The notes under the pieces: generated by a model
What the model saw: the letters and a program-made list of their open reading frames with translations, nothing else
What the model was told of the DNA's origin: nothing
Databases searched by the model: none
Assembly (NCBI GenBank): GCA_025041195.1
Contig: JAKCFM010000001.1
Coordinates: 62,001-126,000 of the forward strand
Length of the DNA stretch: 64,000 nucleotides
Origin: Halobacteriales archaeon YIM A00013
GTDB taxonomy: Archaea > Halobacteriota > Halobacteria > Halobacteriales > Haloarculaceae
Reading direction: 5' to 3'
Shown here: piece after piece, positions 1 to 8,540 of the stretch
How positions within the stretch are numbered: position 1 is the first letter of the stretch
Layout of the letters: each line of letters begins with the position of its first letter
Position numbers and translations under genes: made by a program

Positions 1-592
1 CACGATAGCCCGGAGTCCCGGAAACGTCCTGCTCTGTTTGCCGTCGTACGCCGAGGCCGACTGGGCAGCCACCCTGCTTGCGGAGGCGATCGACAAGCCG
101 GTCTTGCTGGACCAATCGAGCGACACGGCGACCACGGACGCGATGCTCGAACGATTTTTCGACGACGATGCAACCGATCGCGTGCTCGTGAGCAGTGCCC
201 GCGGGACCGTCACAGAAGGCGTCGATTATCGGGGCGAGCGACTCCACACGGCGGCCGTAATCGGCATTCCGTACGCGAACACGTCCACACCACGAATGCA
301 GGCGGTTCAATTTGCCTATGATTGTGCGTTCGACGGTGCTGGCTTCGAATACGCGGTGGCGATTCCCGCCATCCGCAAAGCACGCCAGGCGATTGGGCGC
401 GTCTTGCGCGATCCAGAAGAGATCGGGACGCGTCTACTGGTTGATGAGCGATACGACCCATCCGCTCCACGGTCGGTGAACGCGCCGATTGCGACCGACC
501 AGGAATCGTTCACGACGGTGAGCACCGACATGCTCGAATTCGCGCTTGAGCAGTTCTGGGACGATCACGGCTCCAGTGCTGGCTCGAACTGA
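1..592 (+). CDS. ATP-dependent DNA helicase, XPD/DinG (Rad3) type, C-terminal part
   Basis: The reading frame is open from base 2, so this gene is cut by the window edge and only its last ~196 codons are visible. The visible part is the second RecA-like domain of a superfamily 2 Rad3/XPD/DinG-type 5'-3' helicase. It has a motif IV-like strand (NVLLCLPSYAEA), a motif V block (SSARGTVTEGVDYRG) and motif VI (QAIGRVLRDPEE) with its arginine finger. The iron-sulfur domain and Walker A would lie upstream, so they cannot be checked. A role in DNA repair or unwinding follows from the family. The last 28 bases overlap the convergent thioesterase gene. The TTG at base 38 is internal and not a credible start. 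Confidence 0.85.
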   Translation, partial: TIARSPGNVLLCLPSYAEADWAATLLAEAIDKPVLLDQSSDTATTDAMLERFFDDDATDRVLVSSARGTVTEGVDYRGERLHTAAVIGIPYANTSTPRMQAVQFAYDCAFDGAGFEYAVAIPAIRKARQAIGRVLRDPEEIGTRLLVDERYDPSAPRSVNAPIATDQESFTTVSTDMLEFALEQFWDDHGSSAGSN

Positions 593-978
593 CGAATTCG
601 ATCGTGCCACTCCTCGGGTATCGACCGCGGCTTGCCGTTCTCATCGACGGTGACCAGCACGGAAGCGCCCGTCGCCACAACGCCCGCAGCCGTGGCGAGT
701 TCGAACGACATCGTAACTGATGAGTTCCCGATTTCGGTCGTCTCAACCGTGATTGCAACCGATTCGTCATCCAGTGTGATCGGCTGTCGATAATCGATCT
801 CCAGATGTGCGATCACCATCCCGCCATCAGTGACGGAATCGCCGATCACCGCATCAATGTAGTTCGATCTGGCGGCCTCGATGTACGTGCCGTAGACGGC
901 GTTGTTGACGTGATTTTCCGGATCGAGATCTCGATACCGTATCGGGATTTCAGTCTGAAATCGAGCGTCCTCAGTCAT
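565..978 (-). CDS. acyl-CoA thioesterase, hotdog fold (4HBT family)
   Basis: This is a 137-residue single-domain hotdog protein, the usual length for the 4-hydroxybenzoyl-CoA thioesterase family, which hydrolyses acyl-CoA thioesters in the cytoplasm. The N-terminal stretch RYRDLDPENHVNNAVY (about residues 14-29) is the family signature: it carries the catalytic-type acidic residue followed by HVNN. A strand with AHLEIDYRQPI follows in the position typical of the fold. The natural substrate cannot be read from the sequence. It converges on the helicase gene with a 28-base overlap and stands alone on its strand. Confidence 0.82.
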   Translation of the reverse strand: MTEDARFQTEIPIRYRDLDPENHVNNAVYGTYIEAARSNYIDAVIGDSVTDGGMVIAHLEIDYRQPITLDDESVAITVETTEIGNSSVTMSFELATAAGVVATGASVLVTVDENGKPRSIPEEWHDRIRQFEPALEP

Positions 979-1033
979 CGGTCTGGCTACGGCGAGCGGA
1001 CAGATGGGAATGTCGATTCAACCCATCGAGTTA

Positions 1034-2539
1034 TCAGAGTGAAATGTCGATACTTTTGGTCTGTGTGTAGGCATCGAGCGTCTCTTTGCCGCGCTCGCGG
1101 CCAATTCCAGACTGTTTATAGCCACCAAACGGCATCCCTGCGGGGAAATCGTTGTACTGGTTCACCCAGACAGTGCCGGCTTCGAGATCGTGTGCGGTCT
1201 CATACGCACGATCGATGTCGCTCGTCATGATCCCCGAAGCAAGACCGTAGTCCACGTCGTTCGCAAGCTCGATCATCTCGTCGTACTCCGACCAGGTGAA
1301 CACTTCGAGAACGGGGCCAAAGATCTCCTCCTGAACCGCTTCGTGATCGTGATCGATATCGCCGATCACCGTTGGCTCGACGAAACAGCCGTCCGAAAGC
1401 GCTGGCTCGTCTGGAACGCCACCGCCAGTCAGGACGGTTGCCCCACTCTCGCGGGCGGAGTCAACGTACGATAATGTTCGTTCACGCTGATCTTCTGACA
1501 CCTTCGCCCCGAGCTGGGTGTCGTCATCGAGCGGATCGCCAATCGTTAGCGATTCGGCGGCCCCAATGAGCTGGTCGATAAACTGCTCCTCGATCGATTC
1601 GTGGATGAACAGCCGTGAGCCGGCAGAACAGCACTCGCCGGTGTTGTAGAAGATCGCAATGGCCGTCGATCTGACGGCGGTTTCGAGATCGGCGTCCGGA
1701 TGGACGATGATTGGATTCTTGCCGCCGAGCTCGAGTGTCACGTCAGTAACTGTGTCGGCGGCGTTTTTCATCACTTGCTTGCCAATGGCCGTTGAGCCAG
1801 TGAACGCGAGCTTTGCGACGTCAGGATGTTGCGTCAGCGGCTCGCCAGCGTCGGGACCGAACCCGGTGACGATATTGACGACGCCATCGTCGAGCACGTC
1901 GTCGATCGTTTCCAGCAACAGGAGTGCAGATAGTGGCGTCTGTTCGGCCGGCTTGAGAACGACGGTGTTGCCGGCTGCAAGCGCTGGTGCAAGTTTCCAG
2001 GCGGCCATCAACAGCGGAAAGTTCCACGGGATGATCGCGCCGACGACGCCGTAGGGCTCTTTGAGCGTTTCTACCCGCCGGGAGCCATCAGTCGGGACGC
2101 GTTCGCCTTCGTGACCGCGGATGAGGCCGGCAAAATACCGGAACTGCTCTGCTGCCAGATAGACGTCACCGCGTGCCTCGGTGAGTGGCTTTCCGTTGTC
2201 GAGCACTTCGAGTCGAGCGAACCGGTCGAGATTATTCTGAATGCGATCAGCGATCGTTTCGAGGGTCCGCTGTCGCGATGCCGGTGACTCGCCTCGCCAC
2301 GAAGCAAACGCCTGGGAGGCGGCTGCGACGGCCGCGTCAATGTCAGCGGCCCCACCGGCTGGAACGGTCGCCAGCGTCTCACCGGTCGTCGGATTCGTCG
2401 TCTCGAACGTTTCACCCGAACTGCTGTCCTGCCATCCGCCGTCGATGTAGAGCTGCTGGTGGTCGGGCAACACCGAGGCAGCGGTCTCACGATGGCGCTG
2501 TGCAATAGACGTGGCAGCCGTCTCCGAATCAGATGCCAT
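1034..2539 (-). CDS. NAD(P)-dependent aldehyde dehydrogenase
   Basis: A 501-residue aldehyde dehydrogenase of the standard length, oxidising an aldehyde to a carboxylate in the cytoplasm. Visible landmarks are PWNFPLLMAAWKLAPALAAG (cofactor-binding region), FTGSTAIGKQ (Rossmann turn), ELGGKNP with the general-base glutamate, and NTGECCSAGSR with the catalytic cysteine at about residue 304. EEIFGPVLEVF and the C-terminal FGGYKQSGIGRE complete the family pattern. The overall look is closest to betaine-aldehyde or broad-specificity dehydrogenases, but the substrate is not evident. It lies 52 bases after the metallo-hydrolase gene on the same strand. Confidence 0.93.
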   Translation of the reverse strand: MASDSETAATSIAQRHRETAASVLPDHQQLYIDGGWQDSSSGETFETTNPTTGETLATVPAGGAADIDAAVAAASQAFASWRGESPASRQRTLETIADRIQNNLDRFARLEVLDNGKPLTEARGDVYLAAEQFRYFAGLIRGHEGERVPTDGSRRVETLKEPYGVVGAIIPWNFPLLMAAWKLAPALAAGNTVVLKPAEQTPLSALLLLETIDDVLDDGVVNIVTGFGPDAGEPLTQHPDVAKLAFTGSTAIGKQVMKNAADTVTDVTLELGGKNPIIVHPDADLETAVRSTAIAIFYNTGECCSAGSRLFIHESIEEQFIDQLIGAAESLTIGDPLDDDTQLGAKVSEDQRERTLSYVDSARESGATVLTGGGVPDEPALSDGCFVEPTVIGDIDHDHEAVQEEIFGPVLEVFTWSEYDEMIELANDVDYGLASGIMTSDIDRAYETAHDLEAGTVWVNQYNDFPAGMPFGGYKQSGIGRERGKETLDAYTQTKSIDISL

Positions 2540-2591
2540 ACCCTACGTACGACGGCGAGCCCAAAAGAGTACCTGAAAATGATCAGATAGA

Positions 2592-4289
2592 TTATAATTC
2601 ATCGGGATTACTGACGGCGACCCGATCGCCGGCAGTTATCTCCGGAAACGTTCCATCGACCCTGACGATGGTGACGCCGTCGGTCACGTCGAGCACCCTG
2701 CCAGTCTGTCGGTCCGATTCGAGCAGTTCGTTCTGGATGGTTTCTTCGAGCCGGTCGATCCGTTCGATGAGCGATTCGATTGTATCCGACTGGGTTGGTT
2801 CGGTCTCTGATTGTTCGGTGAGGGACGCTGGCGCCACAGGATACTTTCCGCCCTGGAGATTCTCTCGGTCCGATCGAACGTCAAACGTTCCGAGGGTAAG
2901 TCCCTCGGCGGGCAAATCCGGAGATGGGTGCCGTTCGATCGTTGGAAAGTCGAGTGCAGAGTCCGTTACCGTTCGATGGGCGTTTCGACCAGCAATACGC
3001 CAGCTGTGAACCATCTCCTCGGTGTGTTCGGAGACCCACCCGGGTGGCATCCAGGCGCCGTCCTCAAGGAGGGTGTGTTCGAATTGGTCTGCAGTCACCC
3101 AGACGTAGCTGTGATATCTGTCCTTATACCGATCGGCGTTGGGACCCGTCTCGTGGAGCACGACGAGATGGATTGGCTCAAGCGTTCGGACGACGGCATC
3201 GATCGTCTCGTGTGTGGGATGATTCTGCACCCGCTCGGTGTGTACCGTACAGCCTGCCCCGTCGATCGGTGGGCCATCAGTCGGCACCTGGATGAGCGTT
3301 GCACCCGGATCGTCACGAATCTGCTCAAACAGCTGGGCCGCTCCAGCAGCGGGATTTTTCGCTGGAGTGCCCGGATTGGCGACGGTGATCGATCCCGGCG
3401 CAAGAACCTGATCGGGCTCGAACGTTGTCGCCGTCTTACAGTTTGGAATCGAGTAGTCGAGTCGCTCTGCCAGTTTCGCCGACTCGCCAGCCATCGTGAC
3501 CGCCGTCGCGAGCTCCTGGTCGTCGATCGTGTGGCCGAGTAGATAACCAAACTGGAGCCCAACCTGTCCGCTGGCCGTGACGAGCACTGTCGAGCCATCG
3601 AGTGCCCGCTCGATCGACCGTTCGATCACGCCCGTCAGATCCGACTCGTACGTTTCGCTTGCAGACGCTGAAAGAAGACAGATATCGACATCCACGGGTA
3701 GCTCCGGATCGAAGCCAGGATAGCCGGCCGCCTGGCGACGGGTAAAGTCGCCAGTTGCCAGCACGGTTCTCTGGGTGGTGCCGTCATCGATCGCCAGCAA
3801 TAGGCTGCTTGCGCCTGGTGCATGCCCCGCTGGAAGCGCACGAATCGAGACGCCCTGGACGATGGGTGTCCACCCATCGATAACCGTCGTACTATCCATC
3901 ACCGTCTCCGTTTCCCCCCGTTCGGGTGGAACGCTGTCGTAGACGGCCGACAGCAGCTCCTTTGTCTCGCCCGTCATGTACACAGACGCGCCGTGGCGTA
4001 AATTCTCAGCAAGACTCTGATAATGGTCGTAATGAGCGTGCGTGAGACAGATAGCAGTCAGATACTCGTCCTCTCGTAGCAACTCATCGACGTTCACTCC
4101 CTCCCCTGCGTCGATGAGGATACAGATCGTCTGGTCCTCAAACACCCCCGAAATCCGAAGCAGCACCGACTCCCGCCCCGAAAATGGGTTTGCATGCTGA
4201 TACCGTAGTTTCACGGTACAGTCACTCTGTGACACAAACCCATCAATCCCACTGAACCAATCGAGCGTCGCTGTCGCGACAATTTTCAC
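2592..4289 (-). CDS. metallo-beta-lactamase fold hydrolase, beta-CASP-like, with C-terminal coiled coil
   Basis: A 565-residue protein with the metal-binding motif HAHYDH at residues 84-89, a later GHAPGA histidine and ATGDFTRR aspartate, all expected of metallo-beta-lactamase hydrolases of the RNA-processing (CPSF/RNase J-like) branch. After the hydrolase part comes a heptad-rich stretch (ESLIERIDRLEETIQNELLE) and a small beta-rich C-terminal tail. Nuclease activity is an inference from fold. The annotated GTG at 4289 lies inside a perfect palindrome (4287-4302) that also contains a TATA-like core, so the GTG at 4235 (then SQSDCTVKLRYQHANP) is a serious alternative start. It sits between two aldehyde dehydrogenase genes. 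Confidence 0.75.
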   Translation of the reverse strand: MKIVATATLDWFSGIDGFVSQSDCTVKLRYQHANPFSGRESVLLRISGVFEDQTICILIDAGEGVNVDELLREDEYLTAICLTHAHYDHYQSLAENLRHGASVYMTGETKELLSAVYDSVPPERGETETVMDSTTVIDGWTPIVQGVSIRALPAGHAPGASSLLLAIDDGTTQRTVLATGDFTRRQAAGYPGFDPELPVDVDICLLSASASETYESDLTGVIERSIERALDGSTVLVTASGQVGLQFGYLLGHTIDDQELATAVTMAGESAKLAERLDYSIPNCKTATTFEPDQVLAPGSITVANPGTPAKNPAAGAAQLFEQIRDDPGATLIQVPTDGPPIDGAGCTVHTERVQNHPTHETIDAVVRTLEPIHLVVLHETGPNADRYKDRYHSYVWVTADQFEHTLLEDGAWMPPGWVSEHTEEMVHSWRIAGRNAHRTVTDSALDFPTIERHPSPDLPAEGLTLGTFDVRSDRENLQGGKYPVAPASLTEQSETEPTQSDTIESLIERIDRLEETIQNELLESDRQTGRVLDVTDGVTIVRVDGTFPEITAGDRVAVSNPDEL

Positions 4290-4302
4290 AATATAAATTG
4301 TG
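4287..4302. promoter_or_regulatory. 16-bp perfect palindrome at the metallo-hydrolase 5' end
   Basis: The plus strand reads CACAAT-ATAA-ATTGTG, a 6-4-6 perfect inverted repeat. On the minus strand it contains a TATA-like core (TTTATATT) and overlaps the first possible GTG of the metallo-hydrolase gene. It could be a promoter/operator, which would favour the downstream GTG at 4235 as translation start. Confidence 0.4.
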
Positions 4303-4347
4303 GAATAAGGCTACCGTCCGTCGAATTTGTGATTCGTTCCGAGTCTC

Positions 4348-5901
4348 TCAACCCAGTCGTGGCATCCGGCCGTGGTTGACGACAACCGTTTTCGTCTGTC
4401 GGTAGCTGTCGAACGCTTCCCGGTCGAGTTCACGGCCGAGTCCGGACTGCTTGTAGCCACCGTGGGGAACGTTGTCGAACAGATCGTTGTAGGTGTTGAT
4501 CCAGACGGTTCCAGCTTCGATCTTGTCGGCGGTTTCGTGTGCGGTGTCGAGATCAGTCGTCCAGATGGCAGACGCGAGCCCGTATTCGGTGTCGTTGGCC
4601 GCTTCGATGACTGCATCGCGATCGCTCCATTCGTGGACGGAGACCACGGGGCCGAACACCTCTTCGCAGGCGATCGTGTCATCCGGGGCAACGTCTGTGA
4701 GCACTGTCGGTTCGAACAGGGGGGCGCCCTCCAGCGAGGGGTCGTCGGGGGCTTCCCCACCAACAACGATGGACGCGCCCTCATCGAGGGCGGTGTCGAC
4801 GTACTCGGTGACGTGGTCAAGATGGGCGTGATCAACGAGCGGGCCGATATCCGTCAGCGGGTTGAGCGGATCGCCGACGGTGAGCCGTTCCATCTCTTCG
4901 GTGAACAGGTCGAGGAATTCGTCTTTCACCTCGCTGTGGACGAAAATGCGCGACCCGGCAGTACACTGTTCGCCCTGGTTGAAAAATGACCCCACGAGCG
5001 CGCCCTCGACTGCTTTCTCTATATCGGCATCGGGGAAGATGATGTTGGGGTTGTTCCCGCCCAGCTCGAGTGAGACGGCCTTGAGATTCGACGTTGCACC
5101 CTCCATTACAGCTTTCCCCGCGCCGGTTGAGCCCGTCATCGACACCTTTCTGATCTCCGGATGATTCGTAATCCGGGCGCCAACGTCCGCACCGGTTCCC
5201 GGCACGACGTTGACGGTCCCGTCCGGCAGGTGTTTCGCCATCGTTTTGGCCACTTCAAGCGTCGAGAGGACGGCTCGGGGGGACGGCTTGAACACCAGCG
5301 TGTTGCCAGCAGCAAGTGCCGGTGCCATCTTCCAGGCGACGAACATCGACGGGAAGTTCCAGGCGCTGATCTGCCCAACGACGCCGTACGGCTCGCTTGT
5401 GGTGTAAGCGAACTTTTCGGTCGCCGTCGATGGCCGTCGACCCTCGTCTGCGGTTCGCGCCACCGATGCGAAGTATTTGAACTGCGAGAGCATCATCGTC
5501 GTGTCGACGAACAATGAGTGCTGATTCGCTTTGCCCATCTCAAGGGAGTCAATGCGCGCGATTTCCTGCTTTCGCTCCTCAAGCTCCGTAGCGATCGCGT
5601 CGATCGCGTCGGCGCGCTGCATCGGACTGTAGTTCCCCCAGGTGTTCTCGAACGCAGCTGTTGCGGCCGAAACCGCCGCATCTACGTCCTCGGCGGTCCC
5701 CTGTGTGTATTCTGCAAGCGTCGCACCGGTCGTCGCATCAACGGCTTCTTTGACGACGCCGCTCTCGCTCTCAGTCCATTCTCCGCCGATCAACACGCCG
5801 TATGGCTCATCTGGAAAGATCCCTGTTGCAATCTCGCGATGGTTCGCTTGAATTTCCTCGGCAATACGTCCTCGGTCGGAGTCGAAGTTTTCTCGTTGCA
5901 T
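4348..5901 (-). CDS. NAD(P)-dependent aldehyde dehydrogenase
   Basis: A second aldehyde dehydrogenase, 517 residues from the chosen ATG at 5901. It shows AWNFPSMFVAWKMAPALAAG, MTGSTGAGKAV, LELGGNNPNI and NQGEQCTAGSR, with the catalytic cysteine near residue 313, and ends in GGYKQSGLGRELDREA. The start at 5901 is preferred over the in-frame GTG at 5943 because the promoter-like box and palindrome at 5946-5970 would put the transcript start downstream of 5943, and because GAGG precedes the ATG. Compared with the aldehyde dehydrogenase at 1034-2539 it is clearly a different subfamily member. The physiological aldehyde is not evident. Confidence 0.92.
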   Translation of the reverse strand: MQRENFDSDRGRIAEEIQANHREIATGIFPDEPYGVLIGGEWTESESGVVKEAVDATTGATLAEYTQGTAEDVDAAVSAATAAFENTWGNYSPMQRADAIDAIATELEERKQEIARIDSLEMGKANQHSLFVDTTMMLSQFKYFASVARTADEGRRPSTATEKFAYTTSEPYGVVGQISAWNFPSMFVAWKMAPALAAGNTLVFKPSPRAVLSTLEVAKTMAKHLPDGTVNVVPGTGADVGARITNHPEIRKVSMTGSTGAGKAVMEGATSNLKAVSLELGGNNPNIIFPDADIEKAVEGALVGSFFNQGEQCTAGSRIFVHSEVKDEFLDLFTEEMERLTVGDPLNPLTDIGPLVDHAHLDHVTEYVDTALDEGASIVVGGEAPDDPSLEGAPLFEPTVLTDVAPDDTIACEEVFGPVVSVHEWSDRDAVIEAANDTEYGLASAIWTTDLDTAHETADKIEAGTVWINTYNDLFDNVPHGGYKQSGLGRELDREAFDSYRQTKTVVVNHGRMPRLG

Positions 5902-5945
5902 GTGTCCTCTGGGAGAAATTCCCACTCGATATGCTACGGACACCC

Positions 5946-5970
5946 ATGTTGTTTACCAACATATAATTTT
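5946..5970 (-). promoter_or_regulatory. promoter and 17-bp palindromic operator of the aldehyde dehydrogenase gene
   Basis: Reading the minus strand, an archaeal TATA-like box (AAAATTATAT, 5970-5961) is followed directly by the perfect inverted repeat ATGTTG-GTAAA-CAACAT (5962-5946). The repeat lies between the TATA box and the expected transcript start, the classical place for a repressor site in archaea. The regulator is unknown. Confidence 0.5.
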
Positions 5971-6046
5971 GTGAACGAAAATGAACGGGCCAGTCGTGGG
6001 CCGCCATCGGCGCGTCATTTTTGGCGATTGGTTCCATCGGTGAGAT

Positions 6047-6628
6047 ATGAGCCAGCAGATGGGTGATGGGAGTTCGGAGGGGCCAGGGGCGTATCTCGAT
6101 CGAGTGCTCGACCGGCTGCGACACAGCTACGATCTCACGGCCGACCGAACGGTCGACGGTCGGACGTTCGACTGGTACGGACTCTGCCGGGTCGAACACC
6201 AAAAATCGTTCCTCCATCCGTCGATCAGCTACGGTGATCATTCGTCGCTGGACCATTTGTTCGTACAACAACGCGATGGCGTTGAGCAGTCGGATCTGAC
6301 CGAGCTCGCCGAGCTTGCTCACTCGATCGCCAGCGACTGGATTGCGCCATCACCGACACATTATGAAACGTCGTTCACGTTCGCAGTACTCGTTCCGGAG
6401 CTCTCTCCTGAAGTGGATTCGTTCGTTTCAGAGTTTACAGACCGGACGCTGCTGCGGTATGGACTGCACGGTCGCTACGACGTGGCGTTTATCGTGGTCG
6501 CGCCGAGCGACACGCAGATTGCAGCAAGCCCACGAGCAGAGGTGGCGCGGGCGTTTTCGTTTTCAGAGCCCGATCCGCCGGAGAAACCGACTGGCCTGCG
6601 TGGACGACTCAAATCTTTGTTTGCGTAA
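6047..6628 (+). CDS. conserved haloarchaeal protein of unknown function
   Basis: A 193-residue soluble acidic protein. I do not recognise a functional family with confidence. It has a conserved-looking N-terminal helix-rich part, LDRVLDRLRHSYDLTADRTVDGRTFDWYGLCRVE (residues about 18-51) in which a Tyr-Asp-Leu and a WYGLCRVE stretch stand out, then alternating strands (FTFAVLVPEL, DVAFIVVAPSD) and a basic tail (LRGRLKSLFA). No membrane segment or signal peptide is visible. Codon use and acidity match the surroundings, so the gene looks real. It stands alone, divergent from the aldehyde dehydrogenase and convergent with the CstA gene, ending 5 bases from it. Confidence 0.75.
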   Translation: MSQQMGDGSSEGPGAYLDRVLDRLRHSYDLTADRTVDGRTFDWYGLCRVEHQKSFLHPSISYGDHSSLDHLFVQQRDGVEQSDLTELAELAHSIASDWIAPSPTHYETSFTFAVLVPELSPEVDSFVSEFTDRTLLRYGLHGRYDVAFIVVAPSDTQIAASPRAEVARAFSFSEPDPPEKPTGLRGRLKSLFA

Positions 6629-6633
6629 GTGAC

Positions 6634-8469
6634 TCAGTCGTCTGCGGGTGTCTTCCCACTGAGCTCGTCCATATCCCGTTCTTCGAGGATGTGCTCAATG
6701 CCAATTTTCGCCACGACGAGCGCAAGCGCGACGAGTGTGAGCGCCAGAATGGACTGGACGATGAGCGAGATCTGCCCGAACGTCGTTGCCTCGCCGAGTC
6801 GGCCTGGATTCTGAATGAGAGCGAGCCAGAGGAGTGCGACGACGGTCATTAACAACATAAAGACCATCGGAATGCCGGTCGAGAGCAGCTGTTTGGTGTC
6901 GTCCCAGTTGACGAGCCAGACTGTGGCGGCAAGCAACGCGAGCGCGGCGAGCGTCTGGTTTGCGCCACCGAACAGCGGCCAGAGTGACGCCCAGGTGCCG
7001 CTGGCTATTAGCACATACGCCAGAATGCCCTGGATAACGAACGCGTTGGTGTAGCGATTCACCGCGAACGACTCAAGCTTCGCACGGAGGTCGCTGTCGG
7101 TGTCTGTGCCGGGGGTGCCGACGATCTCTTCAATCATGTAGCGGCCGAGTCGAACGGCCGTGTCGGTGCTGGTCAACAGGAAGCTGACGAACACCAGCCC
7201 AATGAACGGCTGGCCGTACTCCATCGGGAGTCCGAACGTCGAGAGCATCACTGCACCACCGATTGGAAAGTTTGCGAGCGCGCCGCCGACGCCGGAGCCA
7301 AACTCCGTGACACCGACGATCATCAGCGCTGCGACGGCGGTGGTGGCAAGCAACCCCTCACCGAGCATCCCGCCGTAGCCGATCATCCGGGCGTCAGACT
7401 CCGTGTTGAGCTGCTTTGCGGTCGTTCCCGAGGAGACCAGCGAGTGAAAGCCACTGATCGTTCCACACGCGATCGTCACGAACAAGAACGGGAAAATCGG
7501 CCCGAGATCACTGGTCAGCCCCATGAACGGATCGAGCTGTGAGGTGAGCGTATACTGTGCGCCATCGACAGTGACGGGCTCAAACAGACCGAACGTGCCG
7601 ACAATGGTGGCGAGCAACATTCCACCAATCCCCGCGTAGAGCAAAAACGAGGAGAGAAAGTCGCGTGGCTGGAGCAACGTCCACACCGGTAACACCGCGG
7701 CGATCACCGCGTAGATGATGATTACTGGTGCCCAGCCCGCCATGTTCGGGTTCTGCGAACTCGCCAGCGGTAACCACGAGCCACCCTCACCAAACAGCAC
7801 GATCACATCGCTTCCGAGCCCCGAGTGCGCAAACAGCGCGATCGGATACTGCACGCCGAGATAGACGCTCGCGAACACGCCCGTAACGAACACGACCGTC
7901 CCCGGAACGAACGGTAGATCCAGCTGATACAGATAGACGCCGAACACCAGCGCCAGTCCGATGTAGAGGAAGCTCGCCGTCGCCGCGCTCGGAAACTGAT
8001 CGAACACGAGCGCGACCACATACGCAAAGACGGCGAGCACGAGAATGATCGTCAGGAAGGCAAACCACAACAGCAGATTCTTCCCGCGATCACCGAGATA
8101 CTCACCGATAATGTGTCCGATCGAGCGGCCATCGTGGCGGAGACTCGAACTCAGCGACATGAAATCGTGGACCGCACCGAACAGCGGGTTGCCGATCGCA
8201 ATCCACAACACCGCCGGCAACCAGCCAAACGCCGCCCCCGCTGTTATCGGCCCGACGATGGGCGCACCGCCCGCAATCGAGGAGAAGTGATGGCCCAGTA
8301 AGACGGATTTTTTCGCCGGCACGTACTCCTGCCCGTCGTTGTGTTCGTGTGCCGGCGTGGGGGTGTCGTCGTCGAGCTCGACGAACTGTGCCAGATATTT
8401 CGAGTAACTCAGATAACCGATACTGTACAGTAACAATACACCAATGATGAGCCAGAGTACCTGTACCAT
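6634..8469 (-). CDS. cstA: carbon starvation protein CstA, peptide/pyruvate transporter family
   Basis: A 611-residue polytopic membrane protein of the CstA family, which imports peptides or pyruvate in bacteria. About 16 hydrophobic segments are visible. The family hallmarks near the N terminus are present: PAKKSVLLGHHFSSIAGGAP (about residues 50-70), AFGWLPAVLWIAIGNPLFGAVHDF, then SLRHDGRSIG and CGTISGFHSLVSSGTTAKQL in the middle, with SFLLTSTDTAVRLGRY further on. No CstA C-terminal extension typical of the long bacterial form is seen. It is monocistronic with its own TATA-like box. Transported substrate in haloarchaea is inferred only. Confidence 0.93.
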   Translation of the reverse strand: MVQVLWLIIGVLLLYSIGYLSYSKYLAQFVELDDDTPTPAHEHNDGQEYVPAKKSVLLGHHFSSIAGGAPIVGPITAGAAFGWLPAVLWIAIGNPLFGAVHDFMSLSSSLRHDGRSIGHIIGEYLGDRGKNLLLWFAFLTIILVLAVFAYVVALVFDQFPSAATASFLYIGLALVFGVYLYQLDLPFVPGTVVFVTGVFASVYLGVQYPIALFAHSGLGSDVIVLFGEGGSWLPLASSQNPNMAGWAPVIIIYAVIAAVLPVWTLLQPRDFLSSFLLYAGIGGMLLATIVGTFGLFEPVTVDGAQYTLTSQLDPFMGLTSDLGPIFPFLFVTIACGTISGFHSLVSSGTTAKQLNTESDARMIGYGGMLGEGLLATTAVAALMIVGVTEFGSGVGGALANFPIGGAVMLSTFGLPMEYGQPFIGLVFVSFLLTSTDTAVRLGRYMIEEIVGTPGTDTDSDLRAKLESFAVNRYTNAFVIQGILAYVLIASGTWASLWPLFGGANQTLAALALLAATVWLVNWDDTKQLLSTGIPMVFMLLMTVVALLWLALIQNPGRLGEATTFGQISLIVQSILALTLVALALVVAKIGIEHILEERDMDELSGKTPADD

Positions 8470-8498
8470 GGGTTCGAATAGCTATGATAAGTTATCCA

Positions 8499-8506
8499 CT
8501 ATAAAC
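8499..8506 (-). promoter_or_regulatory. TATA-like box upstream of cstA
   Basis: The plus strand shows CTATAAAC, that is GTTTATAG on the coding strand, about 30-37 bases before the cstA ATG at 8469. Position and AT content fit a haloarchaeal promoter with a very short or absent leader. Confidence 0.45.
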
Positions 8507-8540
8507 GTTAGTATCAACTGCCACGTTCGGACGACCAGAT

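Noticed and set aside
1034-5943. Two aldehyde dehydrogenases plus hydrolase as a dedicated pathway operon
   Set aside because: Each gene has its own spacer with promoter-like boxes, the substrates are unknown, and a beta-CASP-like hydrolase has no obvious link to aldehyde oxidation.
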